Shown: positions 25,699-35,546, counted from the stretch's first letter. The stretch: DNA of 64,000 nucleotides from an uncultured Mollicutes bacterium (GCA_900539865.1 UQDS01000002.1:186001-250000); one strand, 5' to 3'. A program made the numbers and translations. Notes: generated from the letters alone by a model not told the origin.

Positions 25699-26514
25699 AT
25701 GCACACAAGAAATTTATTATCTAATTTGACCAACAATGATTTGGCTTACATCTCCAAGACAAATATTGGGGAAGACTTCAGCGCAAGTTTTCACTCTCAT
25801 CCCAATTTAGAAATTCTTTTAGTCACAGAAGGAGAAGGTAAAATCGCCCATACACATCAATCTATTCCCATTATCAAAGGGGATATCATCGTCATCAGTA
25901 AAAATTCAAAGCACTGTGAAATCACAACAAAAAACTTAACTTTCTTTGCTATCGGTGTGAATAATATAGACGCTTTTTTAAAGCACAATTTCACCGACCA
26001 GATTTTTCATCTGCATTTAGAAGATGAAGAATTTAAAACTATTTTACAACTTTATCAAATCATCTTTTCCGAGTCTGAATTGAAGCACGAAAAAAATATA
26101 ATTTCTCCCTTATTTATTTCTATTATCAATATCATTGAGAGAAACAGCGCACTCTCTTTTGATAAATCACATGGAATGAGCTACAACAGCAATGTCAATA
26201 CTGTCATCAGTTTTATCGACAATTATTTTTATTTAAAACTCCCGCTAAAGACCATCGCCGAACGTCTCTCCATCTCCGTGTCCGGTCTTTGTCATCAATT
26301 TAAAGAAGAGACCAAAATGACAGTTGGAGAATATAAATTAAGTAAACAAATCAATGAAGCGATGAGCCTTTTAGAGACAACAGATATGTCGATTATGGAT
26401 ATCGCATCCATGGTTGGTTTTAACGATTCAGCCTACTTTACAAAACAATTTAAAGCGACAAGCGGAATGACGCCGAAAGAATATCGAAAAAAACAAATAA
26501 ACAACGAAAATTAA
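25699..26514 (+). CDS. AraC-family regulator, probable rhamnose-operon activator
   Basis: The 271-residue protein has an N-terminal cupin (about residues 15-100: FSASFHSHPNLEILLVTEGEG and the following KGDIIVISKNSKHCE) and a C-terminal AraC domain with two HTH motifs (LPLKTIAERLSISVSGLCHQF and SIMDIASMVGFNDSAYFTKQF). It is divergent from rhaB with 98 bp between them, the arrangement of RhaS/RhaR-type activators, so L-rhamnose is the likely ligand. It is not named rhaS or rhaR because the sequence is not close enough to tell. No strong terminator separates it from the convergent PocR-type gene 28 bp downstream. Confidence 0.88.
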   Translation: MHTRNLLSNLTNNDLAYISKTNIGEDFSASFHSHPNLEILLVTEGEGKIAHTHQSIPIIKGDIIVISKNSKHCEITTKNLTFFAIGVNNIDAFLKHNFTDQIFHLHLEDEEFKTILQLYQIIFSESELKHEKNIISPLFISIINIIERNSALSFDKSHGMSYNSNVNTVISFIDNYFYLKLPLKTIAERLSISVSGLCHQFKEETKMTVGEYKLSKQINEAMSLLETTDMSIMDIASMVGFNDSAYFTKQFKATSGMTPKEYRKKQINNEN

Positions 26515-26542
26515 TTTCCCTTTATATATAAAAAGAAAAAAT

Positions 26543-27367
26543 TTAATCCCGGTATTTTTTTCGATACTCAGTCGGACTCATATGAAACTCTTTATGAAAC
26601 ACTTTTGAAAAATAGTTATAATCTTCAATACCGCACGCCTTTGCAATCGATGCAATAGACTCCCTTGTGTCTCGCAATAATTCACACGCTTTTTCCAACC
26701 TTCTTTTTTTGATGTAACTTGCAACTGGCATGGAAAAGCATTCGTCAAAAACTTCATATAACTCCGTTTTTGAAATTTGAAAATATTCGCATAGAACAGG
26801 TACATTAAGTTCTTGTTGAAGATTATTATCAATGTATTCTGCAAGCCTTGTATCCAATCTCGTCTTATCGATAGATAGAATGTTTTTCAAATATTCATAT
26901 CCTGCACAAGCGCTGAGAATATTGAGTGCGGCGCTGATTTTTTCACGGCTTAAAACCGGTATCTTTTCATAATTTTCCTTTAAACAAGTAAACTCCGGCA
27001 ATTGTTTAAATTCTTTTTCGTTTGTCCATCGATCATTTTCTAAAAGACGAACTTGACCAACAACGATATACCCGACCACAACATCATCATACAAAACAGG
27101 AGAAACACTTTCTAAAAGGCCAGCATGACAAATATAAGTGTATTGTTCATGGCTTTTCTTGCAGATATCAAACGCCTTTTTATCACATCTTAAACACCTT
27201 TTTTCCATCTCCTTGTTTTCTCTCAAGACTTTGCAAAAAGGAGCATACTTTTCCGGATAGTATCCAATCTCTTGTTCATATTGATCATAGATACAAATTT
27301 TAATGCCAGTCAACAAGTGGAAATCTTTGAATAATTTGGTTAATTTCTCCATGTCATAAATTCTCAT
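26543..27367 (-). CDS. AraC-family regulator with PocR sensory domain
   Basis: The 274-residue protein has an N-terminal PocR domain (about residues 5-160) with the family's cysteine pattern (PFCKVLRENKEMEKRCLRCD and YICHAGLLESVSPVL) and a C-terminal AraC domain (about 170-274). PocR domains bind small organic ligands; the founding member activates the 1,2-propanediol genes. The gene is divergent from the isomerase/kinase/aldolase operon at 27487 and is its likely regulator. The start at 27367 has GGGG 9 nt upstream; an in-frame ATG at 27352 is a possible alternative. Confidence 0.9.
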   Translation of the reverse strand: MRIYDMEKLTKLFKDFHLLTGIKICIYDQYEQEIGYYPEKYAPFCKVLRENKEMEKRCLRCDKKAFDICKKSHEQYTYICHAGLLESVSPVLYDDVVVGYIVVGQVRLLENDRWTNEKEFKQLPEFTCLKENYEKIPVLSREKISAALNILSACAGYEYLKNILSIDKTRLDTRLAEYIDNNLQQELNVPVLCEYFQISKTELYEVFDECFSMPVASYIKKRRLEKACELLRDTRESIASIAKACGIEDYNYFSKVFHKEFHMSPTEYRKKYRD

Positions 27368-27439
27368 ATTAGTATATCCCCAAACAAAATTACCATATAT
27401 ATGAACAAATAATACTATATTAGAAAAATCATTTACAAG

Positions 27440-27479
27440 TATAATCGATACAAAGGGTATCCATTCCGATACAAAAGGA
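27440..27479 (+). promoter_or_regulatory. -10 box and two direct repeats before the sugar operon
   Basis: TATAAT at 27440-27445 has no recognisable -35 partner, as expected for an activator-dependent promoter. GATACAAA occurs at 27447 and again at 27468, a 21-bp spacing that puts both on the same DNA face. GGTATC between them adds inverted pairing. These are candidate sites for the PocR-type regulator. Confidence 0.4.
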
Positions 27480-27486
27480 AAAGAGC

Positions 27487-28959
27487 ATGAATTTTTTGAG
27501 TTTCGATATCGGTACTACTTGTTGTAAGTGCCAGCTATTTTCAGAAGATGGCAAAATCCTTCACTATCTAGCCGAAGATTATCAATTCATCTACCGCGAA
27601 AACGAATGCTATGTTGACATAACCACCATTTGGAAAAAAGTACAAACAATGATAAAAGAAGTTGCAAGAAAGTATGAATTTGCATCTGTTTGTATTTCTT
27701 CTTTTGGCGAAGCTTTTGTTCTTTTGGATTCCGACGATAAGCTTTTGACATTGCCGATGTTATACACCGATACCAGAGGAGAAGAAGAGGCAAAATTCTT
27801 AAAAGATCAATTCGATGAAGCAAAATACTTTGAAACAACCGGCACTCTTCCTCATAGCATGTACTCCATCAGCAAACTTCTGTGGATCCGAAACAATTAT
27901 CCCGACATCTATCAAAAAGCAGACAAGCTCTTCCTGATGGGGGACTATGTCGGTTATCTTTTAAGTGGAAAAAGAGCGATCGATTATTCCTTAGCAACAA
28001 GAAGCGGAGTCTTTGATATCGCAAAGAAAACTTTCAGCGAAGAGATTCTTTCTCGTTTAAATATCGATAAAAAACTCTTCTCAAAACCGATGCAAGCAGG
28101 AAGTATCATCGGTCCCATACGAAGAGAAATCAGAGAAAAATTAGGAATTAAAAACGAGTGTCTTCTTGTTTTAGGTGCCCATGATCAAGTTTGTTCCGCC
28201 TTGGGAGCCGGCGCGATTTCTTCCGGTGATGCAGTCGATGGTTTAGGCACTGTAGAGTGCATCACTCCTCTCATGTCTTTCCAAGTGAAAGATTTACAGA
28301 TGGGAAAAGAAGGATATGTTGTCGTCCCCTATGTTTTCGATGGTCTATACTGCACATATATGCTCAATTATACTTGTGGTTCTATCGTTAAATGGTATAA
28401 AAACAACTTACTACATAACTATAAGGGTGATGTTGAAAATATCTATGAGTATCTAGAGAAAGACTTTTCAAAGGAACCGACAAATATCTTTGTACTACCT
28501 TACTTTAAAGGGGCATCGACACCTTATCAAAACAGCAACGCAAAAGGCGCAATCATCAATCTTACTACTGACACAAGCGACTCTAAACTTTACCAAGCGA
28601 TCTTAGAAGGATTGTCTATGGAGATGCGCTTAAACGAAGATAATTGCAATCGTTATGGCATCGAAATTCAAAGACTCATCGCCACAGGAGGAGGGGCAAA
28701 CTCCACAAAGTGGTTAGAGATAAAAGCAAATGTTCAAAACAAAAAGATTCAAAGGCTTCGCTCTGCAGAAGGTGGACTTTGCGGCTGTGCTATTTTGCAA
28801 GCTCTCGCTTTAAAAAACGATGTTTCAAAAGAAGAGGTCATTCATACTTTTGTTCAATATCAAAATGAAGTTGTACCAGACAACGCTCTGGTGAAATCCT
28901 ATGAAGATATGTATCAAAAATATCAAAATATTTATAAAAGCATAAAGGAGTTTTATTGA
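27487..28959 (+). CDS. FGGY-family carbohydrate kinase
   Basis: The 490-residue kinase has the FGGY ATP site at the N-terminus (SFDIGTTCCKCQLF) and the second adenosine motif near residue 400 (LIATGGGANSTKWLEIKAN). It resembles xylulokinase/fuculokinase-like members, which phosphorylate a ketose at C1 or C5. It is followed after 1 nt by a fucose-isomerase-like gene and then by an aldolase gene, so it probably phosphorylates the ketose made by that isomerase. The specific sugar is unknown. AAAGGA precedes the ATG. Confidence 0.85.
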   Translation: MNFLSFDIGTTCCKCQLFSEDGKILHYLAEDYQFIYRENECYVDITTIWKKVQTMIKEVARKYEFASVCISSFGEAFVLLDSDDKLLTLPMLYTDTRGEEEAKFLKDQFDEAKYFETTGTLPHSMYSISKLLWIRNNYPDIYQKADKLFLMGDYVGYLLSGKRAIDYSLATRSGVFDIAKKTFSEEILSRLNIDKKLFSKPMQAGSIIGPIRREIREKLGIKNECLLVLGAHDQVCSALGAGAISSGDAVDGLGTVECITPLMSFQVKDLQMGKEGYVVVPYVFDGLYCTYMLNYTCGSIVKWYKNNLLHNYKGDVENIYEYLEKDFSKEPTNIFVLPYFKGASTPYQNSNAKGAIINLTTDTSDSKLYQAILEGLSMEMRLNEDNCNRYGIEIQRLIATGGGANSTKWLEIKANVQNKKIQRLRSAEGGLCGCAILQALALKNDVSKEEVIHTFVQYQNEVVPDNALVKSYEDMYQKYQNIYKSIKEFY

Positions 28960-28960
28960 T

Positions 28961-30361
28961 ATGAAATTTGCGTTATTTTTCGGAAACCGTGGGTTCATGC
29001 CTGCTGAATTGATTGCAGATGCCCGCAAAGAGATGGTTCAGGCTCTCCAAGAAGCTGGCCACGATTATTTGATCATGGATGAAAGCGCCACTCGTTATGG
29101 TGCTGTAGAAACAAGAGAAGAAGGAAAAATCTATCACGACTGGCTCAAATCACACGAAGGAGAATATGATGGTGTCATCTTATGTATGCCCATTTTTATC
29201 GATGAAAATGGTGCCGTCGCCGCCTTACAAGATGCAAACGTTCCTATTTTGATGCAAGCTTATCCTGATGAAATTGGCAAAATGGATTTCATGCATCGCA
29301 GAGATGCTTTCTGCGGGAAATTTTCTGTCACTGACGTCTTTTACCAATACAATATCCCTTTCACCGTGATGAAGCCGCACGTCGTTCATCCTCTCTCCAA
29401 AGAATTTTCTGAGAACCTCAAAGACTTTGCTGCAATCTGTCGTGTTGTAAAAGGAATGAGAAGATTCAATTTGGGCTGTATCGGTGCAAGAACTACCGCT
29501 TTTAAAACAGTTCGTTTTGATGAAGTCACATTGCAAAGATATGGCATCAACGTCGAGTCTTTTGATCTTTCTGAATTGATGTTCAAAGTGTTAAAGCTTC
29601 TTGATGACGATACAAAAGTTCAAGAGAAATTACAGCATTTAGAACAATATGCAGATTTTTCTTGCGTTCCTTTAAAAAACAAAATCACATTAGCGAAGAT
29701 CTCTTGTGTAATTGATGAATATATTCAAGAGTACCATTTAGATGCCATCACTTTACGCTGTTGGAACGAATTAGAGACCTATTTCCGCGTTTGCCCTTGC
29801 GTGCTTATTTCCGAGCTCAACGACCGCGGTATCGTCTGTTCTTGCGAAGTAGATCTTTGCTCTGCAATCACTATGAGAGCAATGAATTTAGCAAGCCAAG
29901 TCCCTACTGCTTGTCTTGATTGGAACAACAATTACGGTGAAGATGAAAATAAAGTCATTCTCTTCCACTGCGGTCCTGTCGCTCAAACTTTAATGACAGA
30001 AAAAGGAACAGTTACACAACATAAAATGTTTGATAAATCCGATAAAGGTTCCGGTTGGGGTACAAATGAAGGACGCATCAAAGCCTTTGATATGACATAC
30101 GCAAACTGTTTCACAGAAAACGGCAAATTAAAAGTTTATACAAGCGAAGGAAAATTCACTGGCGAGCCCATTGAAAAAGAGTTCTTTGGTTGTGGTGGTG
30201 TCGCTGAAATTCCTAACTTACAAGACAAACTTTTACGTCTGGCAAAAGGCGGATTCAAGCATCACACCACTGTCGGCGTCGGACATTTAAAATATGTCTT
30301 AGACGAAGCGTTTCAAACCTATCTTCACTACGATCTTGTAGATATCGACAAAGGAGAATAA
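28961..30361 (+). CDS. L-fucose/L-arabinose isomerase-like sugar isomerase
   Basis: The 466-residue protein belongs to the fucose-isomerase-like group (COG2407 type), shorter than true FucI (about 590). Candidate metal ligands are E296 (in CEVDLC) and D320 (in CLDWNNN), 24 residues apart as in E. coli FucI (E337/D361 as I recall), and a histidine among H434/H435/H442 near the C-terminus. It should interconvert an aldose and a ketose in the cytoplasm. Gene order (kinase, isomerase, aldolase, epimerase-like) makes it the first step of a pathway for a sugar that I cannot identify. L-fucose, a 6-deoxyhexose or D-arabinose-like pentose are options. Confidence 0.82.
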   Translation: MKFALFFGNRGFMPAELIADARKEMVQALQEAGHDYLIMDESATRYGAVETREEGKIYHDWLKSHEGEYDGVILCMPIFIDENGAVAALQDANVPILMQAYPDEIGKMDFMHRRDAFCGKFSVTDVFYQYNIPFTVMKPHVVHPLSKEFSENLKDFAAICRVVKGMRRFNLGCIGARTTAFKTVRFDEVTLQRYGINVESFDLSELMFKVLKLLDDDTKVQEKLQHLEQYADFSCVPLKNKITLAKISCVIDEYIQEYHLDAITLRCWNELETYFRVCPCVLISELNDRGIVCSCEVDLCSAITMRAMNLASQVPTACLDWNNNYGEDENKVILFHCGPVAQTLMTEKGTVTQHKMFDKSDKGSGWGTNEGRIKAFDMTYANCFTENGKLKVYTSEGKFTGEPIEKEFFGCGGVAEIPNLQDKLLRLAKGGFKHHTTVGVGHLKYVLDEAFQTYLHYDLVDIDKGE

Positions 30362-30363
30362 TC

Positions 30364-31212
30364 ATGCTAGTCTCATTAAAAGAAGTTTTAGAAGACGCAA
30401 AAAGAAAAAAAGTAGCAGTAGGTGCTTTTAACACACCTACTTTAGAGTGCCTTTTGGCTGTATTACATGCTGCTGAGCGACTGAATGTACCTGTGATTAT
30501 TTCCCACGCTCAAATACACGAAAATGTTGCTCCGTTAGATGAAATCGGTCCCGTGATGGTCGCCTTTGCCAAAGCGAGCAAAGTAAAAGTATGCGTCCAT
30601 CTTGACCATGGGGAAGACTTTGCTTATTGCCAAAGAGCTATCGCTCACGGATTTACTTCTGTGATGATTGATTACTCTTGTAAAGATTACGAAGAAAACA
30701 TCAAAGGAACTGCTGAGGTTGTCGCTTACGCACATCAACACAATGTCGACGTGGAAGCGGAATTAGGAAAATTACCCTCTCGAGAAGGTGGTTTAGAAGA
30801 TACACAAGGAAAGAGTGAAGATTCTTATACTGATCCGAATCTTGTATTGGACTATCTTCAAAGAACAGGTGTGGATGCTCTTGCAATCGCCTTTGGTACA
30901 GCACATGGTATCTATAAAGTGAAGCCTGTGTTAAATCTTGATATCATCGACAAAATCACCGCCTTAACTGACATTCCCTTAGTCATGCACGGCGGAAGTG
31001 GAATCAGCAATGAAATTTATAAAGAAGTCATCCGCCGAGGTATCCGCAAGATCAATTATTACAGCTATATGTCCTATGCTGGATATGCAGCAGCAAAAAA
31101 ACTAAGCGATGAAAAGAGCGAGGGCTTTTTCCATGACATGGCTTTTGCCGCACAAAAAGTGATGGAAGAAAACGCATATCGTACACTTGCTGTCTTCAAT
31201 AATCTGGATTGA
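30364..31212 (+). CDS. class II fructose-bisphosphate-aldolase-like aldolase
   Basis: The 282-residue protein is a class II (zinc) aldolase of the FBA/tagatose-bisphosphate/KbaY group. Visible features: VCVHLDHGED (catalytic Asp and zinc His), EAELGKLPSREGG, AIAFGTAHGIY and PLVMHGGSGI (zinc His and phosphate loop). It should cleave a ketose phosphate to dihydroxyacetone phosphate and an aldehyde. Its place after a kinase and isomerase suggests a dedicated catabolic substrate rather than the glycolytic one. It is separated by 2-3 nt from both neighbours. Confidence 0.88.
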   Translation: MLVSLKEVLEDAKRKKVAVGAFNTPTLECLLAVLHAAERLNVPVIISHAQIHENVAPLDEIGPVMVAFAKASKVKVCVHLDHGEDFAYCQRAIAHGFTSVMIDYSCKDYEENIKGTAEVVAYAHQHNVDVEAELGKLPSREGGLEDTQGKSEDSYTDPNLVLDYLQRTGVDALAIAFGTAHGIYKVKPVLNLDIIDKITALTDIPLVMHGGSGISNEIYKEVIRRGIRKINYYSYMSYAGYAAAKKLSDEKSEGFFHDMAFAAQKVMEENAYRTLAVFNNLD

Positions 31213-31215
31213 GCT

Positions 31216-32130
31216 ATGAATCCACACGTTTCTAATTTGACACAGCTTGCAAGTGTCAGACGCTATGAACTTCTTGATGGAAAAGGTGCCGGATTAAAAG
31301 TCATCGATTGCGATAATGGAAAAATTCGTTTTTTACTAAACGAAAGCAAAGCGCTAGACATCATGCAGATATATTACAAAGGCGAAAATATTTCTTTTGT
31401 TTCAAAAAACGGTTTTTCAATGCGATCTGACATTCCTTTTAGCCAACGTTTTGAGGGAGGAATGTTATATACTTGCGGTCTCGATAACATCGGTTACCGC
31501 GAAGGTTATCCGCTTCACGGAACCTTTCACAACCTTCCTGCAAACATCATAAAAATCGAATGCAATGACGAGTTCCTCTTTGTAGAAGCAGAGATGGAAT
31601 GCAGTGAATTATTCGGTAAAAATCTTGTGATGCGTAGAAGAGTTTTTTCAAATATAAAATGGAATAATATCATCATTTCTGACACTCTTACAAACAATGG
31701 TTATCGCGATGAAGACTATTGTCTCCTTTACCATGTAAACCTCGGTTATCCCCTTTTAGAAGAAGGTTGTGAAATTCACGGTGCCATCGAAAATGTCAAG
31801 CCGCGCACTCCTTTTGCAAAAGAGCAAATACAAAATTTTACCGAAATTACTTCTCCTGTTTTAAATCAAGAAGAAACTTGTTACTTCTTGTCCTTTAAGA
31901 AGCCTTGTATCTCTTTGATCAACCCAAAGAGTCATAGAGAATTTTCTTTAGAGTGGTCACAGAATACCTTACCTTCTTTCGTCGAATGGAAAAGTATGGC
32001 AAGCGGAGATTACGCGCTTGGTCTAGAGCCTTGTACATCCGAACTGGATTCCGGCTTTTCAAAAAAGGTGATCAAACCTCAGGAAAGCATCGATACTTAC
32101 TTGATCATGACTATAAAAGACATCGAATAG
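31216..32130 (+). CDS. DUF4432/aldose-1-epimerase-like protein
   Basis: The 304-residue protein resembles the DUF4432 branch of the galactose-mutarotase-like fold: GGMLYTCGLDNIG, YPLHGTFHNLPA, LLYHVNLGYPLLEEG and YALGLEPCTS. These proteins often accompany sugar catabolic operons and probably interconvert sugar anomers. It is the last gene of the operon. No clear terminator separates it from the methyltransferase gene that starts 113 bp later. Confidence 0.8.
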   Translation: MNPHVSNLTQLASVRRYELLDGKGAGLKVIDCDNGKIRFLLNESKALDIMQIYYKGENISFVSKNGFSMRSDIPFSQRFEGGMLYTCGLDNIGYREGYPLHGTFHNLPANIIKIECNDEFLFVEAEMECSELFGKNLVMRRRVFSNIKWNNIIISDTLTNNGYRDEDYCLLYHVNLGYPLLEEGCEIHGAIENVKPRTPFAKEQIQNFTEITSPVLNQEETCYFLSFKKPCISLINPKSHREFSLEWSQNTLPSFVEWKSMASGDYALGLEPCTSELDSGFSKKVIKPQESIDTYLIMTIKDIE

Positions 32131-32243
32131 ACTCCTCTGTTGTCAAAAACATTTAATTAAGCTGAAAAATATTCTTTCCTTTATCAATTTTGCTGTTTTG
32201 ATATGGATGTTGCGTTTATAATGATTTTAGGAGCATCGATAAG

Positions 32244-35200
32244 TTGACATTCCGTTTCTTTTCGATGAAAAGAAAAATGGACAAGAACACGCTTTTCCGT
32301 TTTACAAAAGAAGCAAAGCAAACTTTGGAAAGCTTAATGGCAAAAAAAAAGCTTTCTTCTTTTGGAATAGAGGAAACAAAACTTGCTCCTGTCTTCAAAG
32401 CCAAATTTCCTGTGGATGAATTAGTAGAACAACTATACAACACACCTTATAAAGATGCTTATAACAACTTGATTGAAGACATGGCTTATTTCTTTTTCAT
32501 CCGCATCTTGTTAATTCGATATTTGGAAGTCAATGAATTATTTCCTTATAAAATCAAAATTTTAAAGCACCGAACCAAAATCAGCAAAAGCGAAATTGCA
32601 GTGTTACCCCGCTTTGATGAAAATATTTATCAAAGTCTTTCTGAGGACAACGCCTCTGTATTTGCTTATGCGTTTTATTTGCTTTGTCAAATTTTAAAAG
32701 AATCTTTTCCCGTTTTACTCGCGGAAGAAAAAGAATATTATTATGCCTTTTTTCCGAAAGAAACACTCAACCAAGGTGGTGCTTTAGATCGTTTTTTATC
32801 CAAAATAAATGATGATGAATTTAAAAACCAGACGCAAATCATCGCATGGATGCATCAACACTATATCTCCAATCATCGTCAACAACTCCGTAAGTTAGAT
32901 AGAATCAGCACCGAAAACATTCCTGCACTCAGTCAGGTATTCACTCCCGACTGGATCGTGTCTTACCTTGCAGAAAACTCACTGGGACGATGGTATTTTT
33001 CTCACTTTCCCAAGAGTAAACTCAAGGCGAACTTAAAATTCTTCGTTCAAGATGAAAAAAAGGCGATTCCTGTAGATAAAGCCTCCTTAGAAGAGTTAAA
33101 AATTATTGAACCGTGTTGTGGATGTGGAAATATCCTAGTATATGCTTTTGATTTACTTTACGACATGTATATCGAGCAAGGATATAACAAAAAAATCATT
33201 CCTTCTTTAATCATAAAAAACAACCTCTATGGACTGGACATCGATAAAAAAGCAGCTAGAATCTCATATTTTTCGTTGATGATGAAAGCTTGTGACAAAG
33301 ACCCGTCCTTCTTATCTAGGAAAATCAGACCTCACGTATATGAAATTATCGACAGCAGCTTCATCCACGATCAATTTCTAGATGATTACAGTTTTGATCC
33401 TTCTGAAAAAGAAGTTATCAAATCGTTAAAGAACGACTTTGCTTACGGTAAAACACTCGGGTCATTAATCAAAGTAAACCAAGTTGATTTTGATTCATTA
33501 TTAACGAAAATAAAAGCGTTTCAAGAAGATGAAAACTTATTGAAACTAAAGAAACTTGTTAGTATTGCAAAGATCCTATCTCAAAAATATGACATCTTGA
33601 TAACAAACCCTCCTTACCTTGGAACTTCTACTTTAGAAAAGAAAGTAAAAGACATCATAGCCAAAACATATCCCCAATCAAAAAGTGATCTTTCCTGTAT
33701 GTTTATGCAAACAGATTTGTTGAAAGCCAATGGTTACATGGCTATCGTCAACTCAGATTCTTGGATGTATTTATCCAGCTTCTATGAGATGCGAAAAGAC
33801 ATTGTAGAAAACGAAAGCATCATCACCATGGCTCATTTAGGAATGGGGTCTTTTGACGCGGTCGTACAAACGACAGCGTTTGTCATTCAAAATAGAAAAG
33901 CAGAAAGTTCTTTGGGAATATATTTCGATCTTACGAAAAGCAAAAATAAATGTGCGGATCTATTAGCCCATAAAAATTGCTATCGCAAATGGCAGGGGGA
34001 TTTTTTAAACATCACCAATTGTCCTATCGCTTATCACGCAAACAAAGAGACGATTCGCGCTTTTAAAAATACCAAGACAATTGAAGATTTTGCTTATCCG
34101 AGACAAGGTATCGCTACTGGCTGCAACAAAAGAAACCTGCGCTACTGGTTTGAGGTAAGACAGACTGATATTCAATGGGATGCAAAAGACTTGGCTGATT
34201 TTTTCAACAGTAAAAAACGTTACATTCCTTATAACAAAGGCGGAAGTTATCGAAAATGGTTCTATGATATGGAATGGGTGATCTGGTTTGATCAAGAAAA
34301 TTATGCACATTTACAAACGGTTGGAAACCACCTACCCTCGAAAAACTTTTATTTTAAAGAAAGTATCACTTGGTCCAAAGTGACTTCTAGCTTCTTTTCC
34401 ACAAGATATGTTCCGCAAGGTTCTGTATTTGATGTTGCTGGTTGCTCCATTTTCTCTCCTGATTTATTATCGTATCTTCTCGGATTTACCAACAGCGTAG
34501 TCATGCAACACTTCATGAGTATTCTAAGCCAAACACTCAATTATGAAGTCGGAAATGTTAAATCCATACCTTTGATTATCGATCAAAACAAAAGAAAAGA
34601 AATGGAAGATTTAGTCAACGAAAACATTTTTTTATCCAAAGAAGATTTGACTGAAAAAGAGACGTCGCATCTGTTCAGAAGGCCGCTCTACCTCACTTAT
34701 GACACCCTAGAAGAAGGCTTTATCGCTCTCAAGAAGAAACGAGAAGAACGCTTTGCACATTTAAAGAGAAACGAGGAGCGCTTAAATCAACTCTTTTTAG
34801 ATATTTATCACTTAGACAAAGAAATCGATTATCACGTAAACGACCAAACCATCAGTGTGAGAAGATCATCTTATCGAGATGATGTCATCGACTTTTTATC
34901 TTATTTTGTGGGAGTGTCTTTGCATCGATATTCTCTGGAAAGTGACACTATTTTTGACACTTCTAGTGAAGACTTGCATTATCTTGTTCTCACAAAAGAA
35001 GCTTATTTACCAAACGACATCATTACAAAATTAGAATCTTTCTTAGTTTCTATTTACGGAAGAAAAAATCTAAAAAATAATTTGCTATTTTTAGCAAGAG
35101 GCTTAAAGAAAAAAGGAAACCCCAAGAAAATTCTCCGCAATTACTTCCTCAACACATTCTATAAAGATCAAAGTAAACGCTATTATAAGCACCCTCTTTA

Positions 35201-35546
35201 CTGGATGATTGATTCCGGAAAACAGGATGGTTGCAAAATCCTATTCTACTATTTTGAATATACAAAAGAGACGTTAGATACCTTGAAAACAAAAGCTGTG
35301 ATTCCTTTGCTTCAAAAATACAAACACCGCATTTTAGAAAAAGAAAACAAGTTACAAAGAGCCGAAAAAAGAGATAGTTATACGCTGAAGAAAGCGCAAA
35401 TGCGTTTAAAAAAGCAAGAACAAGAAACAGAGGAATTATTAGAAAAAATGATGTTGATTTCAAAACAAAAAATCAGCTTTTCCTTCCGTGATAGCAGCGA
35501 AGATAATTACGCTTATTTACAAAAAATTCTCGCTAAGCACTACTGA
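32244..35546 (+). CDS. PglX-like adenine-specific DNA methyltransferase, without other BREX genes
   Basis: The 1100-residue protein resembles PglX, the methyltransferase of BREX phage-defence systems: SQVFTPDWIVSYLAENSLGRW, the SAM motif at residues 289-296 (EPCCGCGN), YAFDLLYDMY, NNLYGLDIDKKAARIS, and the catalytic NPPY at 455-458, then SKSDLSCMFM and SDSWMYLSS. The C-terminal 400 residues are basic with a long helix near the end. The usual motif is DPACGSGH/N, so Ala and Ser are replaced by Cys. The start is a TTG with AGGAG 10 nt upstream; an ATG at 32265 is an alternative. TATAAT at 32217 is the probable promoter. No pglZ, brxC or brxL is seen. The neighbour is a SIR2-domain gene. Confidence 0.85.
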   Translation: MTFRFFSMKRKMDKNTLFRFTKEAKQTLESLMAKKKLSSFGIEETKLAPVFKAKFPVDELVEQLYNTPYKDAYNNLIEDMAYFFFIRILLIRYLEVNELFPYKIKILKHRTKISKSEIAVLPRFDENIYQSLSEDNASVFAYAFYLLCQILKESFPVLLAEEKEYYYAFFPKETLNQGGALDRFLSKINDDEFKNQTQIIAWMHQHYISNHRQQLRKLDRISTENIPALSQVFTPDWIVSYLAENSLGRWYFSHFPKSKLKANLKFFVQDEKKAIPVDKASLEELKIIEPCCGCGNILVYAFDLLYDMYIEQGYNKKIIPSLIIKNNLYGLDIDKKAARISYFSLMMKACDKDPSFLSRKIRPHVYEIIDSSFIHDQFLDDYSFDPSEKEVIKSLKNDFAYGKTLGSLIKVNQVDFDSLLTKIKAFQEDENLLKLKKLVSIAKILSQKYDILITNPPYLGTSTLEKKVKDIIAKTYPQSKSDLSCMFMQTDLLKANGYMAIVNSDSWMYLSSFYEMRKDIVENESIITMAHLGMGSFDAVVQTTAFVIQNRKAESSLGIYFDLTKSKNKCADLLAHKNCYRKWQGDFLNITNCPIAYHANKETIRAFKNTKTIEDFAYPRQGIATGCNKRNLRYWFEVRQTDIQWDAKDLADFFNSKKRYIPYNKGGSYRKWFYDMEWVIWFDQENYAHLQTVGNHLPSKNFYFKESITWSKVTSSFFSTRYVPQGSVFDVAGCSIFSPDLLSYLLGFTNSVVMQHFMSILSQTLNYEVGNVKSIPLIIDQNKRKEMEDLVNENIFLSKEDLTEKETSHLFRRPLYLTYDTLEEGFIALKKKREERFAHLKRNEERLNQLFLDIYHLDKEIDYHVNDQTISVRRSSYRDDVIDFLSYFVGVSLHRYSLESDTIFDTSSEDLHYLVLTKEAYLPNDIITKLESFLVSIYGRKNLKNNLLFLARGLKKKGNPKKILRNYFLNTFYKDQSKRYYKHPLYWMIDSGKQDGCKILFYYFEYTKETLDTLKTKAVIPLLQKYKHRILEKENKLQRAEKRDSYTLKKAQMRLKKQEQETEELLEKMMLISKQKISFSFRDSSEDNYAYLQKILAKHY

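Noticed and set aside
32244..35546. A full BREX system
   Set aside because: Only the PglX-like gene is present; no pglZ, brxA-C, brxL or Lon-like gene lies on either side in this window.
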